Positions 7,260 through 17,245 of a stretch of 34,635 nt of DNA are shown in pieces (position 1 is the stretch's first letter; each line of letters opens with the position of its first letter). The notes beneath the pieces were generated by a model, which ran no database searches, was not told the origin of the DNA, and saw only the letters and a program-made list of their open reading frames with translations. The position numbers were made by a program, and so were the translations under genes. The stretch comes from a virus: positions 1 through 34,635 of the IMG/VR virus record IMGVR_UViG_3300017741_000024. One strand, written 5' to 3'.

Positions 7260-8830
7260 TGGCAAGAGGTGTTTTAGGTGCAGCTTATAGTGTAGATAAA
7301 AATGCCTATAATAAAGGAGTTGCAGATGAATTAAACCTACAAGCTTTGCAAAGAGCTAACACTGCAAGACGAATGATAACGTCTAATAATAACTATGGAG
7401 TTACTCAACCTGATGCATATCAAAATCCTTTTGATAGTCCTATTCAAGAACAAGGTAGAGTTATGCCAGACCCAAGGGCTGGTGGTCAGTATATGACTGT
7501 TCCTGGAAGCGAACAAGACAAAATGCTAGCAGACCAGGACAAAATGAATTTTCCAGACTCACCACCTAAAGTGGTATTGCCAAGAGCTTCAGTTATAAGA
7601 CAAGCTACAAGGCAAAAACAAGATGTGGGTTTAGGTTCACCTAGACCTGAGACAGGAGGTATGATTTTTGGACTAGGCCCTAGATTTACGGGAGACCCTA
7701 AGATGGTAGATGAAGCTGTCTTATCTAGAGATATAGCAGGAAACATTGCATTCCAAACATTTCAACCTGGAGACTCTATACCTGGTCTATTTACAGGTAC
7801 AACTACATCACCAACAATAAAATCAGATGATGAGCCAGAAGCAAAAGGTATCTTATTCGGAGCTGGCCCTAAATTTAAAACTCAAACAGAAGAAACGACT
7901 GAAGAAGTTATAGTTAATAACACAGGTAAAAAAGTAACACTAGATAAGACAAAGCTTTCAGAGTTACTTGAGTCATCTAATGATTCCGAACCACGTGATG
8001 CCGAGATAAAAGATATAACGAGTATGGGTGTAATAATTAGAATGAGGGAGGATCAAGTTAATAAGCCTTCTAAAGGTTTGGGTCAAGTAGCACGTGACAT
8101 GATAGAAGATAGAAAATTTATTACTAATAAAATAATGAGAAACCAAAGACTTGCTGAGGTATATAGAAGAGTTGGAGATGCTACAAATTACCAAGCGGCT
8201 TTAACTGCATCAGATTCGCTACGACAAGAGTTAAGAGAATACGATAATGCAATAACCTTAGCTATAGGTAAAGATGCTTTAGCTGATTTAAATTATAGTA
8301 ATAATGCATCTCGTGTATCTCAAGTTTTATCTAGGATTTTAAACAGAAACATTGAGATTGTTCCTAATTCATATGACAACAAATTTACCATGCTTGTAGA
8401 TGGCCAAGTAAGAGAACAAGGATTATCAAAAGCACAGATGTCAGATAGGGTTAATAGCCTAACAGATTCTGGATACAGACAACAAAAAATTAAAACAAGA
8501 ATGGAACAAGCAAAAATGTTATTCCAGGGTAATATAGATAAAGATAAAGAGCTGACTGTTCTTTTAGGTAATATAAAACTTGAAACACTAAAAGGTAAAG
8601 TACAAGCAATGATAGAAAGAATTAAAGCTGACAATACATTAAATATAAAAGCCTTTAATGACGGGACAGCAATACTACAAACAGGGCCTGGCCAGTTTAT
8701 GTTCTTTAACCCATACTCACCTGATCCGTTAAATGAGGGAGGGACTATGCCTATGTTTAAAAGCTTATCAATGCCTTATACAAATACACAAGCAAATCCC
8801 TATAAACAAGGTTTTAAAAAACCAGAATAA
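7259..8830 (+). CDS. Internal virion (ejection) protein, T7 gp15-like position
   Basis: The 523-residue product starts with ATG overlapping the preceding stop by one base. The first 210 residues are Gly/Pro/Asp/Gln-rich and probably flexible. They contain two similar motifs, GGMIFGLGPRF at 133-143 and KGILFGAGPKF at 196-206. The remainder (about 240-500) is predicted helical and charged, with runs such as MIEDRKFITNKIMRNQRLAE and GKVQAMIERIKADNTL. No enzymatic motif is seen. It lies between the gp14-like and the giant gp16-position genes, so it is likely a middle ejection protein of the internal core, which in T7 (gp15) forms part of the periplasmic tunnel. Half of the T7 protein's length is missing, so equivalence is by position only. 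Confidence 0.55.
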   Translation: MARGVLGAAYSVDKNAYNKGVADELNLQALQRANTARRMITSNNNYGVTQPDAYQNPFDSPIQEQGRVMPDPRAGGQYMTVPGSEQDKMLADQDKMNFPDSPPKVVLPRASVIRQATRQKQDVGLGSPRPETGGMIFGLGPRFTGDPKMVDEAVLSRDIAGNIAFQTFQPGDSIPGLFTGTTTSPTIKSDDEPEAKGILFGAGPKFKTQTEETTEEVIVNNTGKKVTLDKTKLSELLESSNDSEPRDAEIKDITSMGVIIRMREDQVNKPSKGLGQVARDMIEDRKFITNKIMRNQRLAEVYRRVGDATNYQAALTASDSLRQELREYDNAITLAIGKDALADLNYSNNASRVSQVLSRILNRNIEIVPNSYDNKFTMLVDGQVREQGLSKAQMSDRVNSLTDSGYRQQKIKTRMEQAKMLFQGNIDKDKELTVLLGNIKLETLKGKVQAMIERIKADNTLNIKAFNDGTAILQTGPGQFMFFNPYSPDPLNEGGTMPMFKSLSMPYTNTQANPYKQGFKKPE

Positions 8831-8841
8831 CGGAGCTATAA

Positions 8842-11800
8842 GTGGTAGAAAAAGTAGGTCTACAGACAACAGGAGACTTTGGATTTACTTCTACTGATTC
8901 TAACACCCCACTAACAAATGATTTTGGCTTTAGCGAGCCTCTTGATAATACAGGTATGCAAGGTCTAACAGCTTTTGATGCTGCCTACTCGGACTCAATA
9001 GCTGAATTAGACGCTGTGGAAAAAGGGTTTGACGCTCCTGTAGGCCCTCAAGTATTATACAGTCCCTCTACGCAAAAAATGTTTGTCAACGGTTCAACGT
9101 TTAATGTTGACGATTACCAATCAGCTGTAGAATCAGAACGATTTTTAGATATGCCCCCTGCTAGGCCACCGAAAGATGTAGCAGATTGGCAAACTGTAAG
9201 CCCCGAATCATTTACTAAGTATATACAAAAAACAGTAAACCCTAACCGTGGTACTTTGATTGGTAGAAATCTTGAGATAGGTGGTAGTAATCTAAAGATG
9301 TTAGCTGGTAGAGCAGCACAGTTTTATGGTGCTGAAGAAACAGGACAAGAGCTTGTTAGTGAAGCATTAGAGGAACTACGTGATAACCAACCATTTCAAA
9401 GAGAGTTTACAGAAATAGAATTTGGCAGCGAAAGTGGTAATGGTGCGATAGATTGGTTTGTAGCAAACTTTGCACAGCAAGGACCCAATTTACTTGAAAC
9501 AGTAGTAGTAGCTGGTCTAGGATATGTATCTGGTGGTGGGGCTTTAAATCCATTGTCAGGTGTAGGTAATGCAGTCCTTTCTGTAATGGGTAAAGAAGGA
9601 TATAAAAAAGGATTGCGGATAGCTGCAGAAAAATATGCTAAGGGCGAAGCCTTAACTAGAGGTGAAAGAAAATTATTACGTGAGGCAACAGGTATAACAG
9701 CTGCTGTGGTAGCTAGAAATCCAAAAGGTTTATATGGTAATACAGCTGGTGAAATACTAAATAGAAAACAGTTTTTAAAATCGCAAGTTGGTAAACAAAA
9801 ATTAACAGCAAAAACTATTGGTGAAAAAGCAAGGCTAAGAGATAAACTTGCAGGTGCTACAGGTGCTGTTACGCTGTCTGCACAAACTATGGGTATAGGA
9901 GATATCTATGGTGAGACTATAGAACAAGGAGATCCAAGTAGATTAAAAGCTTTTGCTGGTTCTCTACCGTATGCAGCAGCTGAACTGCTACCAGAGTTTA
10001 TTTTAGCTAAAAAAATATTTGGTGTTAACCCCAAAAAAATAAAAAGCACTATTGATAAACAAGGCAATCCGCTACTTGCACCAGAAAAAAACGTATTGGT
10101 AGGAGCTACAGATACAGCAGGTAGAGTAGGGTCAGGGTTTCTTGTAGGTGGTACATTAGAAGGGGCTACAGAATTAGGTCAAGAAAGTATACTGCTTGGT
10201 TTAACAGGACAAATGAGTGATGCCGAAACAACTAAAAGGTTGATTAATTCTTTTGCAGCTGGGTTTGCAATAGGTGGTCCAATAGGTGGAGCCGCTAACA
10301 TTATAAAAAATAAAGAGCCTACAGATATTTTAGGTAGTAGTGACCCTCAACCAACTACTACTAAAGATAAAATACCAGAAGATCCAAGTAAGTCTAACCC
10401 ATTAAATTTTTCAGGTCGTGGTGGGCAGCCTATAACACCAGAACCTATAGCTCGTTCTAGAGATTTAAGGAGGCAGTCTATAGTATCGACTCCAGCTCCT
10501 CAAGTTGCAGCTGCTATACCAGCAGGACAACAATTCTTAATGGACCAAGGGCAACAAATAAATGATAAAAAAGCTGACGTTAAACAGCAAGATTTCTTCC
10601 AAGAGCAAGCATTAAAAAGACAAGAAACATTAAAAACAAAAAATGATACTAGAAAAAGAAATGCAAAAACACGTGAAGATAAACTTGCAGAAGATCTAAA
10701 TATAAAAAAAGCTACTACTGAAGATTTAGAAAAAAGACTTAGTAAAGAAAATAAACTACAAGACCAAGATAAAGAGAATATAGACTCTCTAGATGACACG
10801 TTAGATAACACTACAGGTTACTCTATAGGACAGACTATCGAGTACTATGAACCCGATGGCACAGTAAATACAGCTGAGATTAAAGCTATAAATAAAAATG
10901 GAAATATCTTTAAAGTTGTAAAAAAAGGTAAGAAGACCCAAGAGTTATTAGACGCAGACGATATAAATACAAATTCTAATGCTCCTGATTATCTTTTAAG
11001 AACTCCTGACCTTAACATACAAGGTACAAAAGCTAATGATTATAATTTAAACCAAACAAAACTTATTTTAAAAAACCTTAGAGAAAGATATAAAGAATTA
11101 CTTCCTAAAGGTGACAAACTTGTATTAAAAGATTTACAACGAGATATAACAGCCTTTAGAAATAGGCTTAGAATATTAGAGGAAGTAAATACAAGGAGAA
11201 TGAATTTACAAGAACAAAAAAAAGCTGAGCAGAATACCCCTAATATACTCGATGACACTTCTGTTCAGCCCAATGAAGATCCTACAAACCCATTAGCACT
11301 TAGACAGCAAAGAATAAAAGAATCTAAGATAGCAGCTAAAGATGTAAACGATGGTAGGTATAAATTAAAAGGCAATAGAATTGTAGGCATTATGAGTGTT
11401 GAAGAACTAGTTACACAAAGAAACAGACTAGTTGCTAAATCAAAAAAAGACAAACGAGATAATCGTGACTTAGAAGCTGTTAACAATGCTATTAGTGCTG
11501 CAGAAAAAAGAGCAAGAGATGCTGCTGTCCCAGGAGCTGCTGTTGCAGGAGCAGTTGTAGCAACAGACACAAGTAAAACTACTGCTCAAGCTTTAGAAGA
11601 TAAATTACAACAGGAGAATGTCAATGCCAATCAAGAGCAAAGCCCAGCTGAAGTGGCTGCAAGAGAACCGACCACAGATAGCGGAGGAGTTGCTGAGAGA
11701 AACCAGCAAGAACCAGAGGCTCAAGCTACCGCAGAAAGTCAAGAAGACCAAGGACAAGTTGAAGATGGAGGAACGACTACGAGCTCGAACCAGGCGATCG

Positions 11801-14800
11801 AAATTGACAACCAAGCTAGCAAAGAACAAATTCTTGAACCAGCCAATAGGTCGGAGCAAAATAACGTAGTAGCCTACAACAAAATTAAAAACGATTCTTT
11901 TGGTTATGGACCAACGTTTGAAGAGCTACCATCAGAATTACAACAGGATGTTTTAGGTTTTAGTGAAGTTAACCCACAAAATGTTGAAGATACTTTTGCT
12001 TTATACAATGAGTATATTGAAAATAATAATCTATACGCAGACCAATTTACTAATTATGTAAATGTATTTGAAGAAGCTGAAACTTCTTCAGAAAAGATAC
12101 CAGCTATACAGAATTTAATTAGATTAGCATATGGAGCCCAAGGTACTGAAACAAGTGGAGCAGTCTATAAACGTGCTATTGATTATTTAGATAATGCTTT
12201 AGACCAGACTAATATAAAAGATGTAACTGATATAGATAGAACAAATATAAGAAATGTATTTACAGAATTTATAAATTTAAATGTTAAAAAATCCGCATCA
12301 ACTTCTAGAACAACTGACGGTGTAAGTATGAATGTGCCAAACCCTTGGTATAAATTTGCTATAAGTAATAACTTAATGGAAGTAGACCCCATGACAGGGA
12401 TTTTAGATCAGAAAGATATAACGTTAGAGATTACAAGATTGCCTACTAATGTAAGAATTAAACAACCTGAAGTATCTGGCGACATAATAAAAAACAAAGC
12501 AAGTAAAAAAGAAGACGTAGCTCCAGAATCTTTAAGCTATAACCAAGCATTAGAAGAACTTGATACATTTATTGATGATTCTATACAAAGACTTCAGTTA
12601 ATAAACAGCAAAACTAATAGTAAAAAAACACAGAGGGTAGAAAAACTTTGGGCTGCAGTTAGGGAAACAAATCCTGATGTAGTAACTAGAGTTAATGAAG
12701 GTGGGAAACCTAGAGGTATACCAATTAAAAACTATTTTACTAATGGCAAATTAAATTTAAAACAAGACGGTAAGGGTAGCTTTGTAGTCACAACCGAAAC
12801 AGATGCTCAAAGACGAGAGAAACAAAGACTTATACAAGAAGCTAGAAATAAAAAAGAAGAGGGGCGTTATAAAAATTATGACAGTATCAATGGTGACTTC
12901 TTTGATAATGATGGCAAACCAATAACGAGTACAGTTCCGCAAGGTAAAATAAAACTTATGGTAAGCTCATTTATTAGCAGACTAAAAGTAAAACCTAATG
13001 TAACTGTAGTAAAAAATGCAGAAGATTTAAGAATTAAAAATCCTAAGCTATACAATAGGGCTGTAGCTGGTAGACCAAACGGTGACTTCGGTCAATTAAA
13101 TGCAGTAGGTTACTCTATTGGTGATCAAGTAATTATATTCTCAGACTTTGCTAAAACTGAACAGCAAGTTAGGTTTGCTCTGGCTCATGAAACTTTAGGC
13201 CACTTTGGTTTTAGGGCATTCATGCCAGAGAAACAGCTAAATAAAATTCTTAAAGAGATATATGATACGGATGGTTATGTAAGAGCGGCAGCTGACAGAA
13301 GAATAGAAAGAGGTGAAAGTAAATTTGAAGCAGTAGAAGAAGTTATAGCTGACAGTGCAGCAAGTCTTGACGCAAATATAATACTTAAACTTTGGAACGC
13401 TGTTAAGAATTTTTTAAATAAACTAGGTATGACGTTTGAAGATGACTTAGCTAGGTACTTAGTAAACCAGTCTCGTAGGAATTTGTTTAGAGGCGGGTAT
13501 GGTGTTGTAAGTATGGAAACATTAACATCAAACATGCGTCGTCTAGCTAGCGAAAGTACATATGGTAGATACCATATAGAAACTAATAGGGCTGATTTAG
13601 GTAGTAGGCTCGTTGGGTTTCTTTCTTCTACTAAAAATCAAGGAGCAAACAACGTTGCAAATACTTATGACTACTTAGTAAGAACTAAAAATAATATTAC
13701 GGGTGGACCACTTGCAGATAGATTAGGTAAAGCTCTACAAGAAGTACAAACTTTTGATAACTTATCAGATAAAAATGAAGGTGCTCAGTTAATATTTAAC
13801 TTGTTTCAAAGAGCAACCGCTACAACTAGAGAGCTACAACAAAAATATGAAAAGCTAACTGAGTTTACTTTGTCATCAGGTCTTGATAGACCACCAAGTA
13901 AATATGATTCTAATGCAACTCAAGAAGAAGTAGAACAGGCTGGCGAGTTATTAGCTTATGCTAACGCATATATAGCACAACAAACATCGGAACTTGATAT
14001 ACAAAATGCTCCTTCTTTAATATTGTTAGAAAATAATATGTTTAGAATTAACCCCGAAGCAGTAGCAGAACTAAAACAAAGAGGAATACTTTCTAAAGAA
14101 CAATTTCAAGAAGGTTTTGACATAACTTTACCTGTTACAGAAGGTACAGATACTACTGAAAACTATAGAATGGAAGAGATATCAGATAGAGTCTATGACA
14201 TTTACTTAGAACAAAGAGAAGCAATCAATACAGCAGCCATAGATCTTTTATCTGCTAATTTACAGAACATAGAAAATGAAAAAGATAGTATAGCACATAC
14301 ATTTGCAGAGCTAGTCGGCAACGAAGGCTTTAATACAGAGACTGAAAACAAAACATTAAAGAATATTATTAATAAATATATAGAATTATATCAAGAAGAC
14401 TTTACACAAGAAGGGTCTGCTATAACTTACAACGATACATCTAGGAAAAGAGCTGAAGAATTTTTAAGAGAAGTCAACCGTGCCATGCATACAGAAGAAA
14501 AATTAAACGACTGGATAGCAGGTGAGGCTGGGATAGAATTTAAAAATGAGTTTGCAGGTGATGAATTTGCAGACATTATTGAAGGTTTAAAAAAACTTAA
14601 TGTAATATTTAAAGGTAAAGATAAGTTAGCATATAAAATTACTGAGTCAATTAAAGGACTATATATACTAGACAACAAAAATGTTGGAGCAGAGTATCGT
14701 GCTAAACAAACTTTAATGGATGGTTATGTGCCGTTCAAAAGAAGTGGTAGCCATGAAGTTTTAGTTACGGCAGTAGACCAAAAGGGCAATCCTATATCGC

Positions 14801-17244
14801 TACCCGCTATATACAAAGACTCGTTACCGTACTATCAAGTTGAAGGAAGGCTTGATGCTGAAAACATGGTAGAAGAAGTTAACAAAGTATTTGGAGATAC
14901 TGAGTTTGTGATACCTGATAACGATGGTCAGGATATAACTGATGGTCAGGATATAACTGTTAGGTTTAAAGCTAGTTACGGAGATGTAAGATCTAATTCA
15001 CCTGCTGCTGTTGACGGTAATTTATCAGAGTTTTTAGGGAACTTACAAAGATTTAATGTACCTTTAGGTGTAGAAAAAAGAGAAGAAATTATAAAAGCTT
15101 TTACAGCACAAAACGATAGGATGAGAAAAAGTTTAAAGAAAAGTTTTCAACCTGGGTTTGACACTACAAAAATTATACAGAATATAGCAGAGCATTTAGA
15201 AACACAATCACACGCAGCAGCTAAAGCATACTATAGATTTAAGCTAACTAAAATTATGCAGGATTCAGATTTATTTAAAGGTAATATAAATAAATTAAAA
15301 AAACTAGAAAAAAGAATGCTAGACCAAGAGGCAAGAGCAAAAGCTGGTAACATAAACGAAGAGACATTATTAGAATCACAAAGAGAGTATGATGCTTATG
15401 CTCATATGTTTTACTACAGTGCACCAGCTGGTTTAAATTCTGTTAATCTATATTCAGGCAGGGGTACAAACCGTACAAAACAAACATCTAAAACTTTAGG
15501 TAGGTACAATGTATATCAAGCAAAAGCTCAAGAACTAGTAGCTTTCTATGATGGTGCTAAAAATATAGATGTTTCTACAGAAGACTTATTATCAGGTGCA
15601 CCAGGTTCATTGCTAAAAACAGCAACAGTTGCGTTTCAATTAGGTGGATCTGTTGCTACAGGTTTAATTAACTTAGTATCTTTAATTACTCACACCATAC
15701 CATACTTAAGTACATACAATTCTAGGAATGGATACGGAGGTGGATTTGGAATGATGCAGTCTTCAGGTTATGTATTCGATGCTATCAAAGATATGTCAGA
15801 CCTAGGCGGTTCTATATCAAGAGAAAGAAGTACAGGGTTAGCTAAATATGCTTTTGTTGAAAAAGTTAAGAACGATAAAAAGTTACAGGCTAAATATAAT
15901 TTAAAACAAGACGAAGCAGATGTTTTATTTGATGCAACTAGACAAGGTGTACTTCAAGCTGCACAATTTAATGCTCTTGTAGGTACAGCTAGAGGAGGTG
16001 TCTCTAGATATAGAGTCGGCACTTCGTTAATGAGAACATGGATGAGTGTGTTTTCTTATACAGAACAACTTAACAGACGAGCTACATTCTTAGCTGCATA
16101 TAGAATGCAAAAGAATAGATTGATGGCAGGTAGAACAGATAAGGTTTCAAATGAAATTAAAAATGAAGCCGAAGCATTTGCTATAAAAGCTGTAAATAAA
16201 TCTCAAGGTGAGTATGGAATGTTTAACAGACCTGAAATGGCTCGGGGTAATATACTTCAATACATCTTTATGTACAAACAGTTTGTTATTATTACTGTTC
16301 AACTAATGAGAAACTTAGGTCGAAAAGAACAAGCAGCTATGATGCTTCTTTTACTTTTTGCTGGTGGGTTAAAAGGATTACCATTTGGTGAAGATCTTTT
16401 AGATTTATATGATACCTTAGCTCAAATGTTTGGTTTTAAAGTAGGACCTGCAGATAAAGACATAGCAAAAGCAGCAGAGAAAGTGTTTCCAGGGTTTGGT
16501 CAGTATGCTTTAAGAGGTTTTCTAGACAGTGCAACAGGTGCAACCATATCCACACGGTTAGGGTTTGGAGATATTATCCCTGCAACAGGTGCGTTTAAAG
16601 CTGGGGCAGATCCATGGCGTGAAGCTTCAAACTTTTTAGGTCCTGTATGGTCTGCTGCTACACAAGCTACAGGTTTTGCTACAGATAGTGTTAAACTTGC
16701 AGCACAATCATTAGGATTAAAAGATGATTCAGGTATGACAATGGGAAGTCTACTTAGGTCTGCACCGCTTGGTGGTGTAAGAGGTATAACTGAAGCTGTT
16801 ATATATGGTATGGATGGAACAATTACAAACAGGTCAGGAAAACTTATAAAGAATGATGTATCAGGTTTAGAAATATTCTTTAGAGCATTAAACTTTCACC
16901 CAGCTGAGGCTACAAGACAAAATGAAATTATTCGTATGAATAAACAGACAGCTGATTATGCTAAAACATTTAAACAAAATTATATTAATAGATATGTAAA
17001 AGCAAAAACAAATAAAGATTTTAAAGAGGTAGCTAAAATCATGAGAGGAGTAAATGAATTTAATAATGATTATAGAGGTACTCCATTTGAGATAAGAAAC
17101 TTTGCACCATCTGCTGAACGTGCTTATAAGTCATCTACGCTACCCGTTGCAGCAAGGTACAAGAAGTTTGCTCCTAAAAATATAAGACCTGAGGTACAAG
17201 AGATGCTAGATATGTATGGATATACTGCAGCTGATCTTAAATAA
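8842..17244 (+). CDS. Giant 2800-residue ejection/polyvalent protein with zinc-protease motif
   Basis: It starts with GTG, preceded by CGGAG at 8831-8835 with 6 bases between. It sits last in the gp13-14-15-16-like set. Visible parts: disordered N-terminus (1-140); hydrophobic Gly-rich segments at about 204-250 and 471-487; a charged helical middle (about 560-900); an acidic Gln/Glu-rich linker (about 905-1010) with a nested +1 gene; HETLGH at 1449-1454 followed by EEVIAD at 1499-1504, a pattern of HExxGH zinc proteases common in large polyvalent proteins; long helical regions; hydrophobic stretch 2267-2290; and, at about 2400-2520, a segment (LNRRATFLAAYR, EYGMFNRPEMARG, YKQF) like the LPD38 polyvalent domain. 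T7 gp16 is half this length and begins with a transglycosylase; no such motif was noticed here. Probably an injected virion protein acting in the periplasm or host cytoplasm. Confidence 0.8.
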   Translation: MVEKVGLQTTGDFGFTSTDSNTPLTNDFGFSEPLDNTGMQGLTAFDAAYSDSIAELDAVEKGFDAPVGPQVLYSPSTQKMFVNGSTFNVDDYQSAVESERFLDMPPARPPKDVADWQTVSPESFTKYIQKTVNPNRGTLIGRNLEIGGSNLKMLAGRAAQFYGAEETGQELVSEALEELRDNQPFQREFTEIEFGSESGNGAIDWFVANFAQQGPNLLETVVVAGLGYVSGGGALNPLSGVGNAVLSVMGKEGYKKGLRIAAEKYAKGEALTRGERKLLREATGITAAVVARNPKGLYGNTAGEILNRKQFLKSQVGKQKLTAKTIGEKARLRDKLAGATGAVTLSAQTMGIGDIYGETIEQGDPSRLKAFAGSLPYAAAELLPEFILAKKIFGVNPKKIKSTIDKQGNPLLAPEKNVLVGATDTAGRVGSGFLVGGTLEGATELGQESILLGLTGQMSDAETTKRLINSFAAGFAIGGPIGGAANIIKNKEPTDILGSSDPQPTTTKDKIPEDPSKSNPLNFSGRGGQPITPEPIARSRDLRRQSIVSTPAPQVAAAIPAGQQFLMDQGQQINDKKADVKQQDFFQEQALKRQETLKTKNDTRKRNAKTREDKLAEDLNIKKATTEDLEKRLSKENKLQDQDKENIDSLDDTLDNTTGYSIGQTIEYYEPDGTVNTAEIKAINKNGNIFKVVKKGKKTQELLDADDINTNSNAPDYLLRTPDLNIQGTKANDYNLNQTKLILKNLRERYKELLPKGDKLVLKDLQRDITAFRNRLRILEEVNTRRMNLQEQKKAEQNTPNILDDTSVQPNEDPTNPLALRQQRIKESKIAAKDVNDGRYKLKGNRIVGIMSVEELVTQRNRLVAKSKKDKRDNRDLEAVNNAISAAEKRARDAAVPGAAVAGAVVATDTSKTTAQALEDKLQQENVNANQEQSPAEVAAREPTTDSGGVAERNQQEPEAQATAESQEDQGQVEDGGTTTSSNQAIEIDNQASKEQILEPANRSEQNNVVAYNKIKNDSFGYGPTFEELPSELQQDVLGFSEVNPQNVEDTFALYNEYIENNNLYADQFTNYVNVFEEAETSSEKIPAIQNLIRLAYGAQGTETSGAVYKRAIDYLDNALDQTNIKDVTDIDRTNIRNVFTEFINLNVKKSASTSRTTDGVSMNVPNPWYKFAISNNLMEVDPMTGILDQKDITLEITRLPTNVRIKQPEVSGDIIKNKASKKEDVAPESLSYNQALEELDTFIDDSIQRLQLINSKTNSKKTQRVEKLWAAVRETNPDVVTRVNEGGKPRGIPIKNYFTNGKLNLKQDGKGSFVVTTETDAQRREKQRLIQEARNKKEEGRYKNYDSINGDFFDNDGKPITSTVPQGKIKLMVSSFISRLKVKPNVTVVKNAEDLRIKNPKLYNRAVAGRPNGDFGQLNAVGYSIGDQVIIFSDFAKTEQQVRFALAHETLGHFGFRAFMPEKQLNKILKEIYDTDGYVRAAADRRIERGESKFEAVEEVIADSAASLDANIILKLWNAVKNFLNKLGMTFEDDLARYLVNQSRRNLFRGGYGVVSMETLTSNMRRLASESTYGRYHIETNRADLGSRLVGFLSSTKNQGANNVANTYDYLVRTKNNITGGPLADRLGKALQEVQTFDNLSDKNEGAQLIFNLFQRATATTRELQQKYEKLTEFTLSSGLDRPPSKYDSNATQEEVEQAGELLAYANAYIAQQTSELDIQNAPSLILLENNMFRINPEAVAELKQRGILSKEQFQEGFDITLPVTEGTDTTENYRMEEISDRVYDIYLEQREAINTAAIDLLSANLQNIENEKDSIAHTFAELVGNEGFNTETENKTLKNIINKYIELYQEDFTQEGSAITYNDTSRKRAEEFLREVNRAMHTEEKLNDWIAGEAGIEFKNEFAGDEFADIIEGLKKLNVIFKGKDKLAYKITESIKGLYILDNKNVGAEYRAKQTLMDGYVPFKRSGSHEVLVTAVDQKGNPISLPAIYKDSLPYYQVEGRLDAENMVEEVNKVFGDTEFVIPDNDGQDITDGQDITVRFKASYGDVRSNSPAAVDGNLSEFLGNLQRFNVPLGVEKREEIIKAFTAQNDRMRKSLKKSFQPGFDTTKIIQNIAEHLETQSHAAAKAYYRFKLTKIMQDSDLFKGNINKLKKLEKRMLDQEARAKAGNINEETLLESQREYDAYAHMFYYSAPAGLNSVNLYSGRGTNRTKQTSKTLGRYNVYQAKAQELVAFYDGAKNIDVSTEDLLSGAPGSLLKTATVAFQLGGSVATGLINLVSLITHTIPYLSTYNSRNGYGGGFGMMQSSGYVFDAIKDMSDLGGSISRERSTGLAKYAFVEKVKNDKKLQAKYNLKQDEADVLFDATRQGVLQAAQFNALVGTARGGVSRYRVGTSLMRTWMSVFSYTEQLNRRATFLAAYRMQKNRLMAGRTDKVSNEIKNEAEAFAIKAVNKSQGEYGMFNRPEMARGNILQYIFMYKQFVIITVQLMRNLGRKEQAAMMLLLLFAGGLKGLPFGEDLLDLYDTLAQMFGFKVGPADKDIAKAAEKVFPGFGQYALRGFLDSATGATISTRLGFGDIIPATGAFKAGADPWREASNFLGPVWSAATQATGFATDSVKLAAQSLGLKDDSGMTMGSLLRSAPLGGVRGITEAVIYGMDGTITNRSGKLIKNDVSGLEIFFRALNFHPAEATRQNEIIRMNKQTADYAKTFKQNYINRYVKAKTNKDFKEVAKIMRGVNEFNNDYRGTPFEIRNFAPSAERAYKSSTLPVAARYKKFAPKNIRPEVQEMLDMYGYTAADLK
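11624..11869 (+). CDS. Nested +1-frame small basic gene (MPIKSKAQ family-like, 81 residues)
   Basis: This gene lies wholly inside the 2800-residue ORF, one frame over. ATG at 11624 follows AGGAG (11612-11616) with 7 bases between; another in-frame ATG is at 11618. An in-frame TAG at about 11595 shows it is not a longer frame. The product begins MPIKSKAQLKWLQENRPQ, then IAEELLRET and LPQKVKK, and ends in a Lys/Arg-rich tail. Small phage proteins that open with KSKAQxxW(L/M)xxNxPxIA and then LPE(K/R)V are common as free-standing genes, by my recollection. In the overlap the host frame uses no ATA, GTA or TTA/CTA among its 7 Ile, Val and Leu codons, and GTA reappears exactly at the nested stop. 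Likely a genuine overprinted gene; expression is unproven. Function unknown, possibly nucleic-acid binding. Confidence 0.6.
   Translation: MPIKSKAQLKWLQENRPQIAEELLRETSKNQRLKLPQKVKKTKDKLKMEERLRARTRRSKLTTKLAKNKFLNQPIGRSKIT
14923..14958 (+). repeat. 18-base perfect tandem duplication inside the giant gene
   Basis: GATGGTCAGGATATAACT occurs twice without a gap (14923-14940 and 14941-14958). It keeps the frame and doubles the residues DGQDIT at about 2028-2039 of the giant protein. It is probably a recent slippage or duplication event in a surface loop. Confidence 0.9.
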
Positions 17245-17245
17245 A

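Noticed and set aside
11265-11570. 101-residue antisense open frame near the nested gene
   Set aside because: Low-complexity Ala/Ser/Leu product expected from the complement of a Lys/Ala-rich coding strand; no ribosome site or motif.
8842-17244. T7 gp16-type lytic transglycosylase activity in the giant protein
   Set aside because: No transglycosylase motif was recognised; only the gene position resembles gp16.
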